Positions 17,100 to 26,407 are shown, numbered from the stretch's first letter. The stretch is 64,000 nucleotides of DNA from Desulfobulbus alkaliphilus (GCF_016918545.1 NZ_JAFFQC010000003.1:1-64000); one strand, 5' to 3'. A program made the numbers and translations. Notes: generated by a model from the letters alone, not told the origin.

Positions 17100-17569
17100 G
17101 TTGTCCTCTCCTTGAGTACAGAAATTATTTCAATCTTAACAACCACAATGCAGTGGAGCAGGTTCTGCAAACATACCGCTCGGGATTCTTAATCGTTCGA
17201 TTCAACAGCAAACGAGAGTATCTTTCATGAGCTTGAATCCGTAACGGCTGGACTTTTGTTTTGGGTATAGCTTGCTGTCATCAATTATAATTGAGGCAGA
17301 ACTATTGATAATAACCTTTACCAGGCGCCCTTGGGGGGGGTCCGACCGTACGTTATCTTCATTGCCCGTCTCCGCCCGATAACGTGTTTTTTCATCGAAC
17401 GGTCACAGACTATAAAACTGACGAACGAACGAACGTTCTCGGATCCAGGTTGAGAATAAAGGATAAATCTGGTCGATATAACATCCGTCCGCACTGAACT
17501 GCCGATACCGGTGCAGACGGATGTAATCAGACTGGACGTGGACAAGCGGGTGAGACGAACAATATAAAA
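17100..17569. other. rpsB-tsf intergenic region
   Basis: 470 bases without a gene in a position where most bacteria have a short gap. Repeat copy D covers 17232-17449. The roughly 120 bases at each side contain no recognisable terminator or promoter. A run of eight G residues (17333-17340) lies inside the repeat. Confidence 0.6.
17232..17449 (-). repeat. Dispersed inverted-repeat element, copy D (long form, inverted)
   Basis: 218 bp, opposite orientation to copies A-C. Begins CTTGAATCCGTAACGGCTGG and ends TTCTCGGATCCAGG. Shares TTTTGGGTATAGCTTGCTGT and an AT palindrome TCAATTATAATTGA with the family, and the long-form hairpin GATAACGTGT..TCATCGAACGG. The flanks ATGAG and TTGAG agree at 4 of 5 positions. 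A G8 tract replaces part of the usual CCTTCGGGGC core. Confidence 0.8.
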
Positions 17570-18346
17570 CTACTCCTCTTCCACCTTGGCTGTCATTTCC
17601 TCGCTGATGTCCTCGGTCATGGCAGCTTCAAGGTCTTCCACGTTTGGTTCGGTCTCCTCACCCCGTTGCGCCTTGCCTTCAAGGACGGCCTCCGCCATCA
17701 TCGAAGTGATTAAGCGAATCGCCCGAATCGCGTCGTCATTGCCAGGGATGACGTAGTCGATGCCATCAGGGTCACAGTTGGTATCAGTCAGAGCAATGAC
17801 AGGGATACCCAACTTACGAGCCTCACCCACGGCAATATCTTCATTTTTGGGATCAACCACAAAAAGAAGATCCGGGAGAGTGCGCATATTTTTTATTCCA
17901 CCGATATTTCGATCTAATTTAATTCGCTCTTTTTCCATCTTGAGAATTTCCTTTTTGGGGAAACGGTTGATGGATCCATCGGTTTGCATGTTTTCTATTT
18001 TTTTCAGGCGGTCAACTGAGTTTTTAATGGTCTGGAAATTGGTCATCATGCCGCCGAGCCAACGATGATTGATAAAATACATGCCACATCGTTCAGCTTC
18101 TTCGCGAATAATGGTCTGTCCCTGCCTTTTGGTGCCAACAAACAAAACAGATCCACCCTTGGCCACGGTATCAACCATGGTGGCGTAGGCTTTTCTGAAG
18201 AGCTTCATGGTGATGTCGAGATTGACGATATAGATACCGTTTCTCGGCCCGTAAATGTACGGTTTCATTTTCGGGTTCCATCTTCTCGTCTGATGACCAA
18301 AGTGCAGCCCGGCTTCAAGCATTTGTCGCATTGTCACAGTTGCCAT
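17570..18346 (-). CDS. rpsB: 30S ribosomal protein S2
   Basis: 258 residues from ATG 18346. Needed for 30S function and S1 docking. Motifs: [23 protein letters not shown] at the start (shown as [19 protein letters not shown]), [49 protein letters not shown], and [14 protein letters not shown]. The C-terminus has an acidic tail rich in Glu. A longer frame to 18421 is rejected: AAGGAG sits at the right distance from 18346. It is first in the rpsB-tsf-pyrH-frr run. Confidence 0.97.
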   Translation of the reverse strand: MATVTMRQMLEAGLHFGHQTRRWNPKMKPYIYGPRNGIYIVNLDITMKLFRKAYATMVDTVAKGGSVLFVGTKRQGQTIIREEAERCGMYFINHRWLGGMMTNFQTIKNSVDRLKKIENMQTDGSINRFPKKEILKMEKERIKLDRNIGGIKNMRTLPDLLFVVDPKNEDIAVGEARKLGIPVIALTDTNCDPDGIDYVIPGNDDAIRAIRLITSMMAEAVLEGKAQRGEETEPNVEDLEAAMTEDISEEMTAKVEEE

Positions 18347-18702
18347 GTTCTTCTCCTTGTTCTGGTTAAGCCTCCATCCCGACGCCGATTTCATCGTAGC
18401 GATAAAACACCAGGGCCTCAAAAAGGGATGTGCGAAATAAGGCGCAGTTTGCGCGCCGTTGATAAACAGTGCATGGTATCATACCCTGGAAAAAACATCA
18501 AGCATGTCCCTCGTATCAACAGGTATACCCCGTCCGCCAGACAATCATTGTCCCTGTTTACCGGAGGGAAGAAATAGACGCTATGGCCTGGGAACTCGAA
18601 CCATTTGCCAGCGTTTCATAGACGGATAAACAGCCTGACGACCTCTGGTAATCCCAAGGCGTCTGCCTGATAACCTGCGGGTGAAGCACAGAAGAACGGT
18701 TT
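18347..18702. other. rpsB upstream region
   Basis: 356 bases between rpsB and the YkgJ-like gene. It must contain the rpsB promoter and leader, where S2 autoregulation is usual in bacteria, but I find no pair of -35/-10 boxes with acceptable spacing (TTGATG and TATGAT occur on the minus strand at 18501-18478 but only 12 bases apart). A tRNA T-arm-like string GGTTCGAGTTCCC occurs near 18590-18605 without a supporting stem. Confidence 0.5.
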
Positions 18703-19467
18703 CTATTTCTTTACCAGATTGGTTTTCCTTCCAAGAACATGCATGATCCATTGGAAACCAAAACGGAGCAGATGGGCATCGTCCCGGCTGATACGTCGAC
18801 GCTCGTCTTTAGAAAAATCGAACTGCTGGACCAATCTATTCTGTTCAACATACACTCGGAACGAATCGATATTATAACACACCATGAACGCCAGTTGCTG
18901 ATATGGCCCGGCCTTGCCCTCCCCTGCCCAGGGATTGGTCGAGAAAAATGCGTCAACTTCGGCCCAGAGATCATTGTAGTAATTATATTCATCCAACCCC
19001 TGTTCACGTTCCCACTGTTTGATAGTATAGGTGTGTTTTTGTTCATGCCCAAGGCAGTAGGGGTGCCGGGTCATGAAATAGTGAATCCTTAATGGAGAAC
19101 CTTCACCTGTCTGCTCAACACCCCTTTCAAGTGGATAGGTTCTGCAGGCAGATGGCCGATGCTGATACACTGTACACCCGTCGACTCCGAGAAAAGGGCA
19201 AGGATGATCATCCTCCTCGGCTAACAGCAACTTCAAACCCGGGAAAAAAGGATGGCTCCCTTCGCAGAGTCGGGTATGTTTTTTGAGAAAATCGGATGAA
19301 TGCATTTGCCGGCACTGTTTCAATCGCACTATATCATAGGGAAACAGCAGCATATCAACATCACGACAGCAGGTCTGGAAGCAGGGAACCTCGGAATGGC
19401 AGTGAAAGGTAAAGCCCTGAGGGTCAATGGGGGATCGACCCGGAAGCGAAAAGAATTTGGATGACAT
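18703..19467 (-). CDS. YkgJ-like cysteine-cluster protein
   Basis: 254 residues from ATG 19467. A cysteine cluster of the YkgJ/UPF0153 type is visible: FHCHSEVPCFQTCCRDVDM, later CPFLGVDGCTVYQHRPSACRTYPL. The family is thought to bind zinc or an iron-sulfur cluster; its function is not established. The C-terminal half (WEREQGLDEYNYYNDLWAEV) has no motif I recognise. The frame could extend to 19503, but that would start inside the rplQ terminator hairpin, so 19467 is preferred although its ribosome-binding site is poor. Isolated between the alpha-operon terminator and the rpsB promoter region. Confidence 0.75.
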   Translation of the reverse strand: MSSKFFSLPGRSPIDPQGFTFHCHSEVPCFQTCCRDVDMLLFPYDIVRLKQCRQMHSSDFLKKHTRLCEGSHPFFPGLKLLLAEEDDHPCPFLGVDGCTVYQHRPSACRTYPLERGVEQTGEGSPLRIHYFMTRHPYCLGHEQKHTYTIKQWEREQGLDEYNYYNDLWAEVDAFFSTNPWAGEGKAGPYQQLAFMVCYNIDSFRVYVEQNRLVQQFDFSKDERRRISRDDAHLLRFGFQWIMHVLGRKTNLVKK

Positions 19468-19486
19468 GGCGAAAGAAAAATTGAGG

Positions 19487-19522
19487 AAAAAAAAGGCCGG
19501 CATGAATTCTCATACCGGCCTT
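19487..19522 (-). terminator. Rho-independent terminator of the alpha operon
   Basis: On the minus strand: AAGGCCGG-T-ATG, loop AGAATT, CAT-G-CCGGCCTT, followed by eight T. One mismatch in a 12-bp stem. It lies 20 bases downstream of the rplQ stop and marks the end of the ribosomal supercluster. Confidence 0.9.
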
Positions 19523-19542
19523 GCACAAATCAAAAAAGGTCA

Positions 19543-19938
19543 TTATTGAACTTGAGTGGTTGCTACCTCTCCAGATTGCTCAGAAAAATCGACAAGTTCA
19601 ATGATCGCCATCGGAGCCGCATCGCCTAACCTGTTTCCTGTGCGAATGATCCGCGTGTATCCTCCCTGCCGATTCGCATAATGGACACTGATTTGATCAA
19701 ACAGTTTGGCGACAATATCCTTGGATCGAATATAGGACAGAGCCTGTCGGCGGGCATGCAGGTCCCCCCTCTTTCCAAGGGTGATCATCTGCTCTGCAAT
19801 ACGCCGCGCTTCCTTGGCTTTTGGCACGGTTGTCACTATTCTTTCCTGATCCAGCAGGGAAGTAACCATATTTCTCAGCATGGCCTCACGATGTGCAGTG
19901 GTGCGACCGAGTCTGCGTCCGGTTTTTCTGTGTCTCAT
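19543..19938 (-). CDS. rplQ: 50S ribosomal protein L17
   Basis: 131 residues. Located at the 50S exit-tunnel rim. The N-terminal signature [20 protein letters not shown], followed by [26 protein letters not shown], is complete; a variable acidic C-terminal tail ends in TTQVQ. It is the last gene of the alpha operon, 56 bases after rpoA, and is followed directly by a strong terminator. Confidence 0.97.
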   Translation of the reverse strand: MRHRKTGRRLGRTTAHREAMLRNMVTSLLDQERIVTTVPKAKEARRIAEQMITLGKRGDLHARRQALSYIRSKDIVAKLFDQISVHYANRQGGYTRIIRTGNRLGDAAPMAIIELVDFSEQSGEVATTQVQ

Positions 19939-19994
19939 GGTCGGGTCCTTTTCTTTATGCAGTATTCCATTGCAGGATAATTGCTCCGGTGCGG

Positions 19995-21035
19995 TTATTC
20001 GTCAGCTGTTTCCTCTCGCTGATCGGGTGCTACCCACCCATCGTATTTCATACCGAGACTGAGGCCATGTCCTGAAAGGAGTGCTTTGATTTCATTCAAT
20101 GATTTACGACCGAAATTTTTAGTTTTCAGCATTTCGGCGTCGGTTTTATTAACCAGTTGCCCTATATACTGAATTTGAGCATTTTTCAGGCAATTTGCCG
20201 AGCGGACAGAAAGCTCAAGGTCTTCGACATTTTTATCAAGAAAAGGTGGATAGTTCTTATCGTCATCACCACCTTCGACGCGCTCTGGGGGTTTTGCTAT
20301 CTCTTCGTTGAAATTGATGAATATAGTCATCTGTTCCTTGAGGATTTTAGCTGCATACGCAAGGGCGTTCTGTGGCTCGACACTGCCGTCTGTTTCAATT
20401 TCCATGGTCAGGCGATCGTAATCTGTCTGTTGCCCCACCCTGGCTTGGCTGACGACATACTGAACCCGAATAATGGGAGAAAAAGCAGCATCAATAGGAA
20501 TGACGCCTATGGGTTGCCCTTCTTTTTTGTTCTGGTCGGCCGATATATATCCTTTCCCCCACTGCACCTCAAGTTCAGCTTGAAACACCGTATCACTGGT
20601 GATTGAGCAGATGTGAAGATCAGGGTTCATCACTTCAACTGCGGTTCCGCCTTGAATATCTCCTGCTTTCACTTCACCAGGACCTTTTGTTTCAATCATG
20701 ACGGTCCTTGCGTCTGGGTCGTTGAGTTTCAACCGAACCTGTTTCAGATTGAGAATGATCTCGGCAACATCTTCATGGACCCCGTCAATGGTTGTAAATT
20801 CATGCTGAGCATTATTGATTCGGACGGAAATGATGGCAGCGCCGCGAATAGAGGAAAGCATTATCCGGCGCAGTGAATTACCTATTGTCGTTGCGAATCC
20901 TCGCTCTAAAGGATAGCAGACAAATTTTCCATACCGTTCTGTCAGACCACCTTCATCGACCTCCAGTTTTTCTGGATATATGAGGGTGTGCCAGTTTTTG
21001 TAGAAGGGATTTTCATCCCGTATTTCCTGTACCAT
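19995..21035 (-). CDS. rpoA: RNA polymerase alpha subunit
   Basis: 346 residues. The N-terminal dimerisation domain ([20 protein letters not shown]) and C-terminal DNA/activator-binding domain ([21 protein letters not shown], then [17 protein letters not shown]) are both present, joined by a flexible linker around residue 235-255. It lies between rpsD and rplQ, so the core enzyme subunits are all encoded within this window together with rpoB and rpoC. Confidence 0.98.
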   Translation of the reverse strand: MVQEIRDENPFYKNWHTLIYPEKLEVDEGGLTERYGKFVCYPLERGFATTIGNSLRRIMLSSIRGAAIISVRINNAQHEFTTIDGVHEDVAEIILNLKQVRLKLNDPDARTVMIETKGPGEVKAGDIQGGTAVEVMNPDLHICSITSDTVFQAELEVQWGKGYISADQNKKEGQPIGVIPIDAAFSPIIRVQYVVSQARVGQQTDYDRLTMEIETDGSVEPQNALAYAAKILKEQMTIFINFNEEIAKPPERVEGGDDDKNYPPFLDKNVEDLELSVRSANCLKNAQIQYIGQLVNKTDAEMLKTKNFGRKSLNEIKALLSGHGLSLGMKYDGWVAPDQREETADE

Positions 21036-21055
21036 GCGATACCCGACGATAGAAG

Positions 21056-21685
21056 TTACTTGGAATACAGCTCGACAATCAGCTGTTCCTGGATCGGCAT
21101 CGTTATCTCTTCTCTGTTCGGTAATGCTTTGACAGTTCCTTGAAATTTAGTCTGATCAAGTTCGAGCCAGCTGGGTACCCCTCTGCGCACAGCACCTTCA
21201 AGATTGTCAGCGATCACCGCGTTTTTTAGATTTTTCGGGCGTAAAGCGATGACATCTCCAGGTTTGACCTGGTACGAGGGTATATTGACTTTTTTTCCAT
21301 TAACTGTGAACAGACCATGGCGCGCCATCTGCCGCCCCTGATTTCGTGAACTTGCAAATCCCATTCGATACAGGGTGTTGTCAAAGCGTCTCTCCAACAT
21401 GAACAGCAAAATTTCTCCTGTTACGCCTGTTCCTGCATCGGCATTCTTGAAGAAACGATGGAACTGTGCCTCGAGCATGCCATACATTTGCTTGACTTTT
21501 TGTTTTTCACGTAGCTGAAGAGCATAGTTGGAAACTTTCCGAAATCGGTTTTGTCCATGCTGTCCAGGAGCAAAAGAGCGTCTTTCAAAGGCGCATTTGT
21601 CTGAGTAGCAGCGATCGCCTTTGAGGAACATTTTCAGGTTTTCGCGTCTGCAGAGCCTGCAGGATGCACCAGTATATCTAGCCAA
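21056..21685 (-). CDS. rpsD: 30S ribosomal protein S4 (zinc-binding form)
   Basis: 209 residues. Primary 16S rRNA binder and probable translational regulator of the alpha operon (family knowledge). The N-terminus carries four cysteines (Cys9, Cys12, Cys26, Cys31: CRLCRRE..RCYSDKC), the zinc-binding C+ form. The S4 domain is visible in RRFDNTLYRMGFASSRNQGRQ and FTVNGKKVNIPSYQVKPGD. Confidence 0.97.
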   Translation of the reverse strand: MARYTGASCRLCRRENLKMFLKGDRCYSDKCAFERRSFAPGQHGQNRFRKVSNYALQLREKQKVKQMYGMLEAQFHRFFKNADAGTGVTGEILLFMLERRFDNTLYRMGFASSRNQGRQMARHGLFTVNGKKVNIPSYQVKPGDVIALRPKNLKNAVIADNLEGAVRRGVPSWLELDQTKFQGTVKALPNREEITMPIQEQLIVELYSK

Positions 21686-21745
21686 TGTGTACCTCCACGT
21701 ATGAGCCTGATTTTATATGAAATAGAGGGTAGAACCAGGACACAC

Positions 21746-22144
21746 TCAGACTCGCCGTCGTTTTGGCGGTTTACATCCGTTGTGCGGCAAGGGAGTGACG
21801 TCAACGATGCGACTGACTTCAAGTTCAGCGCTGATCAAGGCACGCAGAGCAGCTTCACGCCCTGGTCCGGGTCCCTTGACCCTGACTTCGACCTTGCGCA
21901 GTCCGTGTTCCTTTGCCTTGGTAACGGCATCAGTTAATGCATTCTGGGCGGCAAATGGGGTGGATTTTCTTGAACCTTTGAAGCCGAGAACTCCAGCACT
22001 GGACCATGAAAGCGTATTGCCTTGCCTGTCTGAAATCGTTATCACTGTGTTATTGAAGGTCGAATAGATAAAGACAACTCCTTCCGGGATATTCTTTTTA
22101 TCTTTTCTTTTTACTTTTACGTTTCCTTTGCCTGCCTTTGCCAT
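21746..22144 (-). CDS. rpsK: 30S ribosomal protein S11
   Basis: 132 residues. Platform protein near the E site. Signatures: [59 protein letters not shown] and the basic C-terminus CKPPKRRRV. Third gene of the alpha operon, between rpsM and rpsD. Confidence 0.97.
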   Translation of the reverse strand: MAKAGKGNVKVKRKDKKNIPEGVVFIYSTFNNTVITISDRQGNTLSWSSAGVLGFKGSRKSTPFAAQNALTDAVTKAKEHGLRKVEVRVKGPGPGREAALRALISAELEVSRIVDVTPLPHNGCKPPKRRRV

Positions 22145-22188
22145 ACCTGCTCCTGGTTCTCTCTGTTATCAGGATGAATCACTTGGAA

Positions 22189-22557
22189 TTATTTCTTACG
22201 CACTGCAGCGCCGCGTCTGGGACCTTTCCTGGTCCTGGCATTGGTTTTCGTTCTCTGTCCATTGCAGGGAAGCCCGCGCCGATGGCGACGACCGCGGTAA
22301 CACCCCAAATCCATCAGTCGTTTGATATCCATCGAGACTTCACGCCGTCGATCTCCCTCGACGACATATTCATTTTCAATGATAACCCTGATCCTGTTGA
22401 TATCATCGCTACTCAAATCATCACTGTTCATCTGGTACGGCAAATCGGCCTTATCCAGGATCTGACGCGAGGTGGTGATGCCAATGCCATATATATAGGT
22501 CAACGCCCGATCCATGTGTTTGTTGCGTGGAAGATCCACACCTGCTATACGTGCCAA
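22189..22557 (-). CDS. rpsM: 30S ribosomal protein S13
   Basis: 122 residues. Head protein contacting the P-site tRNA and forming bridges to L5. Signatures: [56 protein letters not shown], and the conserved basic tail [16 protein letters not shown] (here [16 protein letters not shown]). It follows rpmJ, as in most bacteria. Confidence 0.97.
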   Translation of the reverse strand: MARIAGVDLPRNKHMDRALTYIYGIGITTSRQILDKADLPYQMNSDDLSSDDINRIRVIIENEYVVEGDRRREVSMDIKRLMDLGCYRGRRHRRGLPCNGQRTKTNARTRKGPRRGAAVRKK

Positions 22558-22606
22558 GTCTATGCTCCTTAATCTGAATCCTGCGAGTTCGTTGTTTCAG
22601 GTGGGG

Positions 22607-22720
22607 TTAGCCCTGTCGCTGTTTGTGTTTTTTATTGGGGCAGTTGACCCTGACAACACCATTGCGTTTGAAAACTTTGCAGTCGCTGCATATTTTTTTT
22701 ACTGACGAACGCACTTTCAT
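22607..22720 (-). CDS. rpmJ: 50S ribosomal protein L36 (zinc-binding form)
   Basis: 37 residues: [20 protein letters not shown] then [17 protein letters not shown]. The zinc ligands Cys11, Cys14, Cys27 and His32 are all present (C+ form). ATG 22720 has AGGAG eight bases upstream and the stop is TAA at 22607-22609. It lies between infA and rpsM, the standard position. Confidence 0.95.
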   Translation of the reverse strand: MKVRSSVKKICSDCKVFKRNGVVRVNCPNKKHKQRQG

Positions 22721-22744
22721 GACACTCTCCTGACTCGTCTCGTG

Positions 22745-22981
22745 TTATTTTCTGCTTTTACCGCCTTTCGCACGGAAAGTAACCCTTCCTCTGGTCAGAT
22801 CATATGGCGACAGTTCAACGGTCACTCGATCGCCAGGCAGTATTTTAATGTAATGCATTCGCATTTTTCCGGAAATATGGGCAAGAACCTTGTGACCATT
22901 GTCAAGCTCTACCTGGAACATGGCATTCGGCAGTGGTTCAACAATGGTTCCTTCTACTTCAATGGCCTCTTCCTTTGCCAT
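22745..22981 (-). CDS. infA: Translation initiation factor IF-1
   Basis: 78 residues, slightly longer than the usual 72 because of an N-terminal [11 protein letters not shown]. The OB fold is clear: [54 protein letters not shown]. It occupies the A site during initiation. Preceded by AGGTGA five bases upstream; sits between map and rpmJ. Confidence 0.96.
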   Translation of the reverse strand: MAKEEAIEVEGTIVEPLPNAMFQVELDNGHKVLAHISGKMRMHYIKILPGDRVTVELSPYDLTRGRVTFRAKGGKSRK

Positions 22982-23100
22982 ACATTCACCTGCGCATTAA
23001 ACAAAACGAAAAGATGATTATTTACAAAAAAAACAAGATTTTTTCAACCCTTTTCTTTCTGAACTAGGATCTTGCCAGTGATTTCGGTACATTCTGCCTT

Positions 23101-23895
23101 TCAGCAACTTCCGTTCAGGTCGTTTCTTTGGCTGAGGACAAGAGGACCACCCGCAGTAGCCGCTACTGAGTGCTCGAAGTGTGCCGATGGTTTTCTATCC
23201 GCGGTCACTACGGTCCACTGATCATGCAAGATTTTTACTTTGGCGCCACCAAGATTAATCATCGGCTCAATGGCAAGAACCATACCGTCAAGAATACGTG
23301 GAGAGGCCTGCCGTTGAACATAGTTAGGCACTTCGGGTGCTTCATGAAGTTGACTGCCGATTCCGTGACCGACAAACTGCCGGACAACGGAATAACCATG
23401 GCCTTCAGCGCACTCCTGGATAGCTCTGGAAATATCGGAAATCCGGTTACCGACTTGAACCTGCTCAATCCCCCTGTATAATGATGTGCTGGCTACTTCA
23501 AGCAAGTGGGCGAGTTCCGGTCGCACCTCGCCAACAGGAACAGTAATAGCGGCATCACCATAGAAACCTTTGTACAAGGTGCCGAAGTCCAGGGAAATTA
23601 TATCCCCAGAGCGAAGATAACGCTGCTTGGAAGGAATTCCATGCACAACCTCTTCGTTGATCGATGCACAGAGACTGGCTGGAAAACCACGGTATCCCTT
23701 AAAAGCCGGCACAGCATGGTGATCACGACAATAGGTCTCGGCAGCTTTATCAAGTGTATATGTAGTGACGCCGGGTGCGATTTCGCCTTCAAGCAGTGCA
23801 AGTACCCCAGCGACAATCTGGTTTGCCTGATGCATCAGGGCAATTTCATCTGGTGTTTTGACCGTAATTGCTTTGCCGTTCTCTCCCTTGTTCAC
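23101..23895 (-). CDS. map: Methionine aminopeptidase, type I
   Basis: 264 residues. Removes the initiator methionine. Metal ligands are recognisable: Asp in DIISLDFGTLYKGF and YGDAAITV, His in FVGHGIGSQLHEAPEVPNY, Glu in LAIEPMINLGG and the final EHSVA. The substrate-binding His is in INEEVVHGIPS. GTG start at 23895, seven bases after secY ends, with GAGGA four bases upstream. The secY-map-infA order is standard for this operon. Confidence 0.95.
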   Translation of the reverse strand: MNKGENGKAITVKTPDEIALMHQANQIVAGVLALLEGEIAPGVTTYTLDKAAETYCRDHHAVPAFKGYRGFPASLCASINEEVVHGIPSKQRYLRSGDIISLDFGTLYKGFYGDAAITVPVGEVRPELAHLLEVASTSLYRGIEQVQVGNRISDISRAIQECAEGHGYSVVRQFVGHGIGSQLHEAPEVPNYVQRQASPRILDGMVLAIEPMINLGGAKVKILHDQWTVVTADRKPSAHFEHSVAATAGGPLVLSQRNDLNGSC

Positions 23896-23902
23896 CTGGT
23901 CC

Positions 23903-25207
23903 TCAATGACGTCCTCGTATTTTTCCAGCTTTCATGAATCCATCATAATTTCGCATGATCAGGTGGGATTCGATTTGTGAAATGGTATCGATGGATACAG
24001 CAACAACAATGAGCAATGCGGTCCCGCCAAAATAAAATGGTACATTAAGTTGGGTGATCAGGAGATCCGGCATGACACATATGGCACTTAGGTAAATAGC
24101 ACCGACTACCGTTAAACGGACCAGAGCTTTGTCGAGAAATTCTGCGGTTTTCCTTCCTGGTCGTATCCCCGGTATGAATCCACCATTTTTCTTGAGATTT
24201 TCAGCCACATCATCGGGCTTGAAGGTGATCGCCGTGTAAAAAAAACAGAAGAAAACGATCATGGCGACGAAAATGATGTAATAGTAGATCGAGCCGGGAG
24301 CGAGCGCGGCAGAAGCCCGCTGGACCCAGTCAACCTGGATAAACGTTCCAATCGTTGCGGGAAACATCATGATCGAAGAGGCAAAGATCGGAGGAATGAC
24401 ACCTGCAACATTGATTTTCAAGGGTAGATGGGATGATTGTCCCCCATATACACGCCGACCGACGACCCGTTTGGCATATTGAACCGGAATACGCCTCTGT
24501 GACGTTTCAACAAAAATAATGAAGGCAACAATCGACAGCATCATTATCAGAAGAACTGGCAGGAACAGCATCGCCAGCTCACCGGCTTTGGCAAGTTGCA
24601 GGGTATTGCCGATAGCGGCAGGCATCCGGGCGACAATGCCGGCGAAAATGATAAGAGATATTCCGTTACCTATGCCTCTCTCGGTTATCTGCTCACCGAG
24701 CCACATGAGAAAGGCCGTGCCGCAAGTCAGAGTGAGCACCGTCATCAGTTTAAACTGAATTCCGGGCTCAAGGACAATCGGGGCGCCTGTGGGCCCGGTC
24801 ATCCCCTCGATGCCGGTCGCGATAAAGAACCCCTGAATAACAGCAAGAAGAATAGTACCGTAGCGTGTGTACCGGATTATTTTACGTCTTCCTGCTTCTC
24901 CCTCCTTTTTCAGAGTTTCCAATTGGGGAATGACGACAGTCAGCAACTGCATGATAATCGATGCAGAAATATAGGGCATGATGCCCAGGGCGAAAATTGA
25001 AAAATTTTCAAGAGCGCCGCCGGAAAACATGTTGAACATGCCAAACAGTGTCCCTGCATGCTGCTCAAAAAAAGCTGCTAATGCTTCACTGTTGATTCCG
25101 GGTGTGGGGATCTGGACCCCCATCCTGTACACAAAAAGCATCAAGAGAGTGAATATCACTCTCTTGCGTAATTCAGGGATGCTGGCAGCGCTGACTAGTC
25201 CGCTCAT
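23903..25207 (-). CDS. secY: Preprotein translocase subunit SecY
   Basis: 434 residues with about ten membrane segments. Forms the SecYEG channel with SecE (50455-50730 in this window). Signatures: RVIFTLLMLFVYRMGVQIPTPG, ALGIMPYISASIIMQLLTVV, KRVVGRRVYGGQSSHLPLKIN, GVIPPIFASSIMMFPATI, GFIPGIRPG. The start ATG lies one base after the rplO stop; an alternative ATG four bases upstream is out of frame. Confidence 0.97.
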   Translation of the reverse strand: MSGLVSAASIPELRKRVIFTLLMLFVYRMGVQIPTPGINSEALAAFFEQHAGTLFGMFNMFSGGALENFSIFALGIMPYISASIIMQLLTVVIPQLETLKKEGEAGRRKIIRYTRYGTILLAVIQGFFIATGIEGMTGPTGAPIVLEPGIQFKLMTVLTLTCGTAFLMWLGEQITERGIGNGISLIIFAGIVARMPAAIGNTLQLAKAGELAMLFLPVLLIMMLSIVAFIIFVETSQRRIPVQYAKRVVGRRVYGGQSSHLPLKINVAGVIPPIFASSIMMFPATIGTFIQVDWVQRASAALAPGSIYYYIIFVAMIVFFCFFYTAITFKPDDVAENLKKNGGFIPGIRPGRKTAEFLDKALVRLTVVGAIYLSAICVMPDLLITQLNVPFYFGGTALLIVVAVSIDTISQIESHLIMRNYDGFMKAGKIRGRH

Positions 25208-25210
25208 TCA

Positions 25211-25648
25211 TTACTCCTCGACTGTACCACCTGCGGCAACAATTTTTTCTCTGGCGCCTTGACTGACCTTGTCCACCCGCACATGAACAGCTTTGGTTAC
25301 CTCTCCATTTGCCAGTATTTTTACAGGTCCATCTTTTTTGACAACTCCTGCGGCAGTCAGCGACGCAAGGTCGATTGTGGTCCCACTGTCGAATCGATTC
25401 AGGTCATCGAGTGAAACAATATTGTATTCGACCTTGAAAATGTTATTGAATCCTCGCTTGGGCAACCTCCGCTGCAATGGCATCTGACCGCCTTCGAATC
25501 CTGACGCCTTGCTGTAGCCGGATCTGGCCCGGGCCCCCTTGTGGCCGCGAGTAGCAGTTTTTCCCATTCCGCTGCCAGGGCCTCGGCCAACACGTTTTTT
25601 CGCCTTGCGCGCCCCATCATTAGGAGCAATGGTGTTCAACTTCAGCAC
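25211..25648 (-). CDS. rplO: 50S ribosomal protein L15
   Basis: 145 residues. Late assembly protein of 50S. The N-terminal glycine-arginine-rich extension (KKRVGRGPGSGMGKTATRGHKGARAR) and FEGGQMPLQRRLPKRGF are typical. GTG start at 25648, read as Met, with GGAGG upstream inside the end of rpmD. Confidence 0.96.
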   Translation of the reverse strand: MLKLNTIAPNDGARKAKKRVGRGPGSGMGKTATRGHKGARARSGYSKASGFEGGQMPLQRRLPKRGFNNIFKVEYNIVSLDDLNRFDSGTTIDLASLTAAGVVKKDGPVKILANGEVTKAVHVRVDKVSQGAREKIVAAGGTVEE

Positions 25649-25650
25649 TT

Positions 25651-25830
25651 TTATTCCTCCACCCTGATGAGATGCTGTACTTTTCTCAGCATGCCCTGTA
25701 TTTCCGGTGTGTTTTTTCTGGTGACAGTTTTATGCATTTTAGTAAGTCCCAGACCTATAAGTGTTTTTCGTATAGGATCCGGACTGCCGATTCCGCTTTT
25801 GATTTGAGTAAACGTTACAGTTTCATTCAT
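25651..25830 (-). CDS. rpmD: 50S ribosomal protein L30
   Basis: 59 residues: VTFTQIKSGIGSPDPIRKTL, then IGLGLTKMHKTVTRKNTPEI and MLRKVQHLIRVEE. This is the compact L30 fold with the signature IGxPxxxxKTLxxLGLxKxxxxV. ATG 25830, stop TAA 25651-25653, two bases before the rplO start. The position between rpsE and rplO is diagnostic. Confidence 0.95.
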   Translation of the reverse strand: MNETVTFTQIKSGIGSPDPIRKTLIGLGLTKMHKTVTRKNTPEIQGMLRKVQHLIRVEE

Positions 25831-25857
25831 GAAATCATATCCTCTTCTCGCAGGCTA

Positions 25858-26370
25858 TCAGGCAATCATTTCTTCAGTTTTCATGGAGCGCAATTTTGCG
25901 ACCTGATCGGCGGTCCGCAAATGCCGCAGACCTTGCAGGGTCGCTTTGACAAGGTTGTGAGGATTGTTGGAGCCAAGACATTTGGTCAATATGTTCTGAA
26001 TGCCTGCTGCCTCAAGAACGGCTCGGACCGCACCTCCGGCAATGACACCCGTACCATCGGAAGCGGGTTTCAACAAGACACTCCCGGACTTGAATTTCCC
26101 GATAATCTCATGTGGAATCGAAATGTCTGTCAAGGCTACCTGTTGCATGTCTTTCTTGGCATGCTCTATCCCTTTCCTGATTGCCTCGGGAACCTGATTG
26201 GCCTTGCCCAGTCCATATCCAACCTTGCCGTTACCATCACCAACAACGATAATGGCACTGAAGCTGAATCTTCGGCCGCCTTTCACTACCTTAGCGACTC
26301 GATTGATAAACACTATCTTTTCGATGAGCTCTTCCTGAATTGCTTCTTTTGCTCGTTTAAATTCAGCCAA
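25858..26370 (-). CDS. rpsE: 30S ribosomal protein S5
   Basis: 170 residues with a TTG start at 26370, giving (M)[19 protein letters not shown]. The double-stranded-RNA-binding domain [22 protein letters not shown] and the C-terminal [19 protein letters not shown] are normal. The frame is open up to 26439, but those extra residues do not look like S5 and would overlap rplR; GGGGGTG lies six bases before the TTG. S5 helps maintain decoding accuracy. Confidence 0.93.
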   Translation of the reverse strand: MAEFKRAKEAIQEELIEKIVFINRVAKVVKGGRRFSFSAIIVVGDGNGKVGYGLGKANQVPEAIRKGIEHAKKDMQQVALTDISIPHEIIGKFKSGSVLLKPASDGTGVIAGGAVRAVLEAAGIQNILTKCLGSNNPHNLVKATLQGLRHLRTADQVAKLRSMKTEEMIA

Positions 26371-26407
26371 GAAACACCCCCGTCTAATATCAGATTTTAA
26401 TGTTGTC

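Noticed and set aside
17333-17340. Run of eight G as a possible phase-variable tract
   Set aside because: It lies inside an intergenic repeat copy, not in a coding or promoter position that would make slippage meaningful.
18478-18501. TTGATG and TATGAT boxes upstream of rpsB as a promoter
   Set aside because: The spacing is 12 bases, too short for a sigma-70 promoter.
18580-18605. tRNA T-arm-like GGTTCGAGTTCCC upstream of rpsB
   Set aside because: The bases on either side do not pair into a T-stem and no anticodon arm or acceptor is present.
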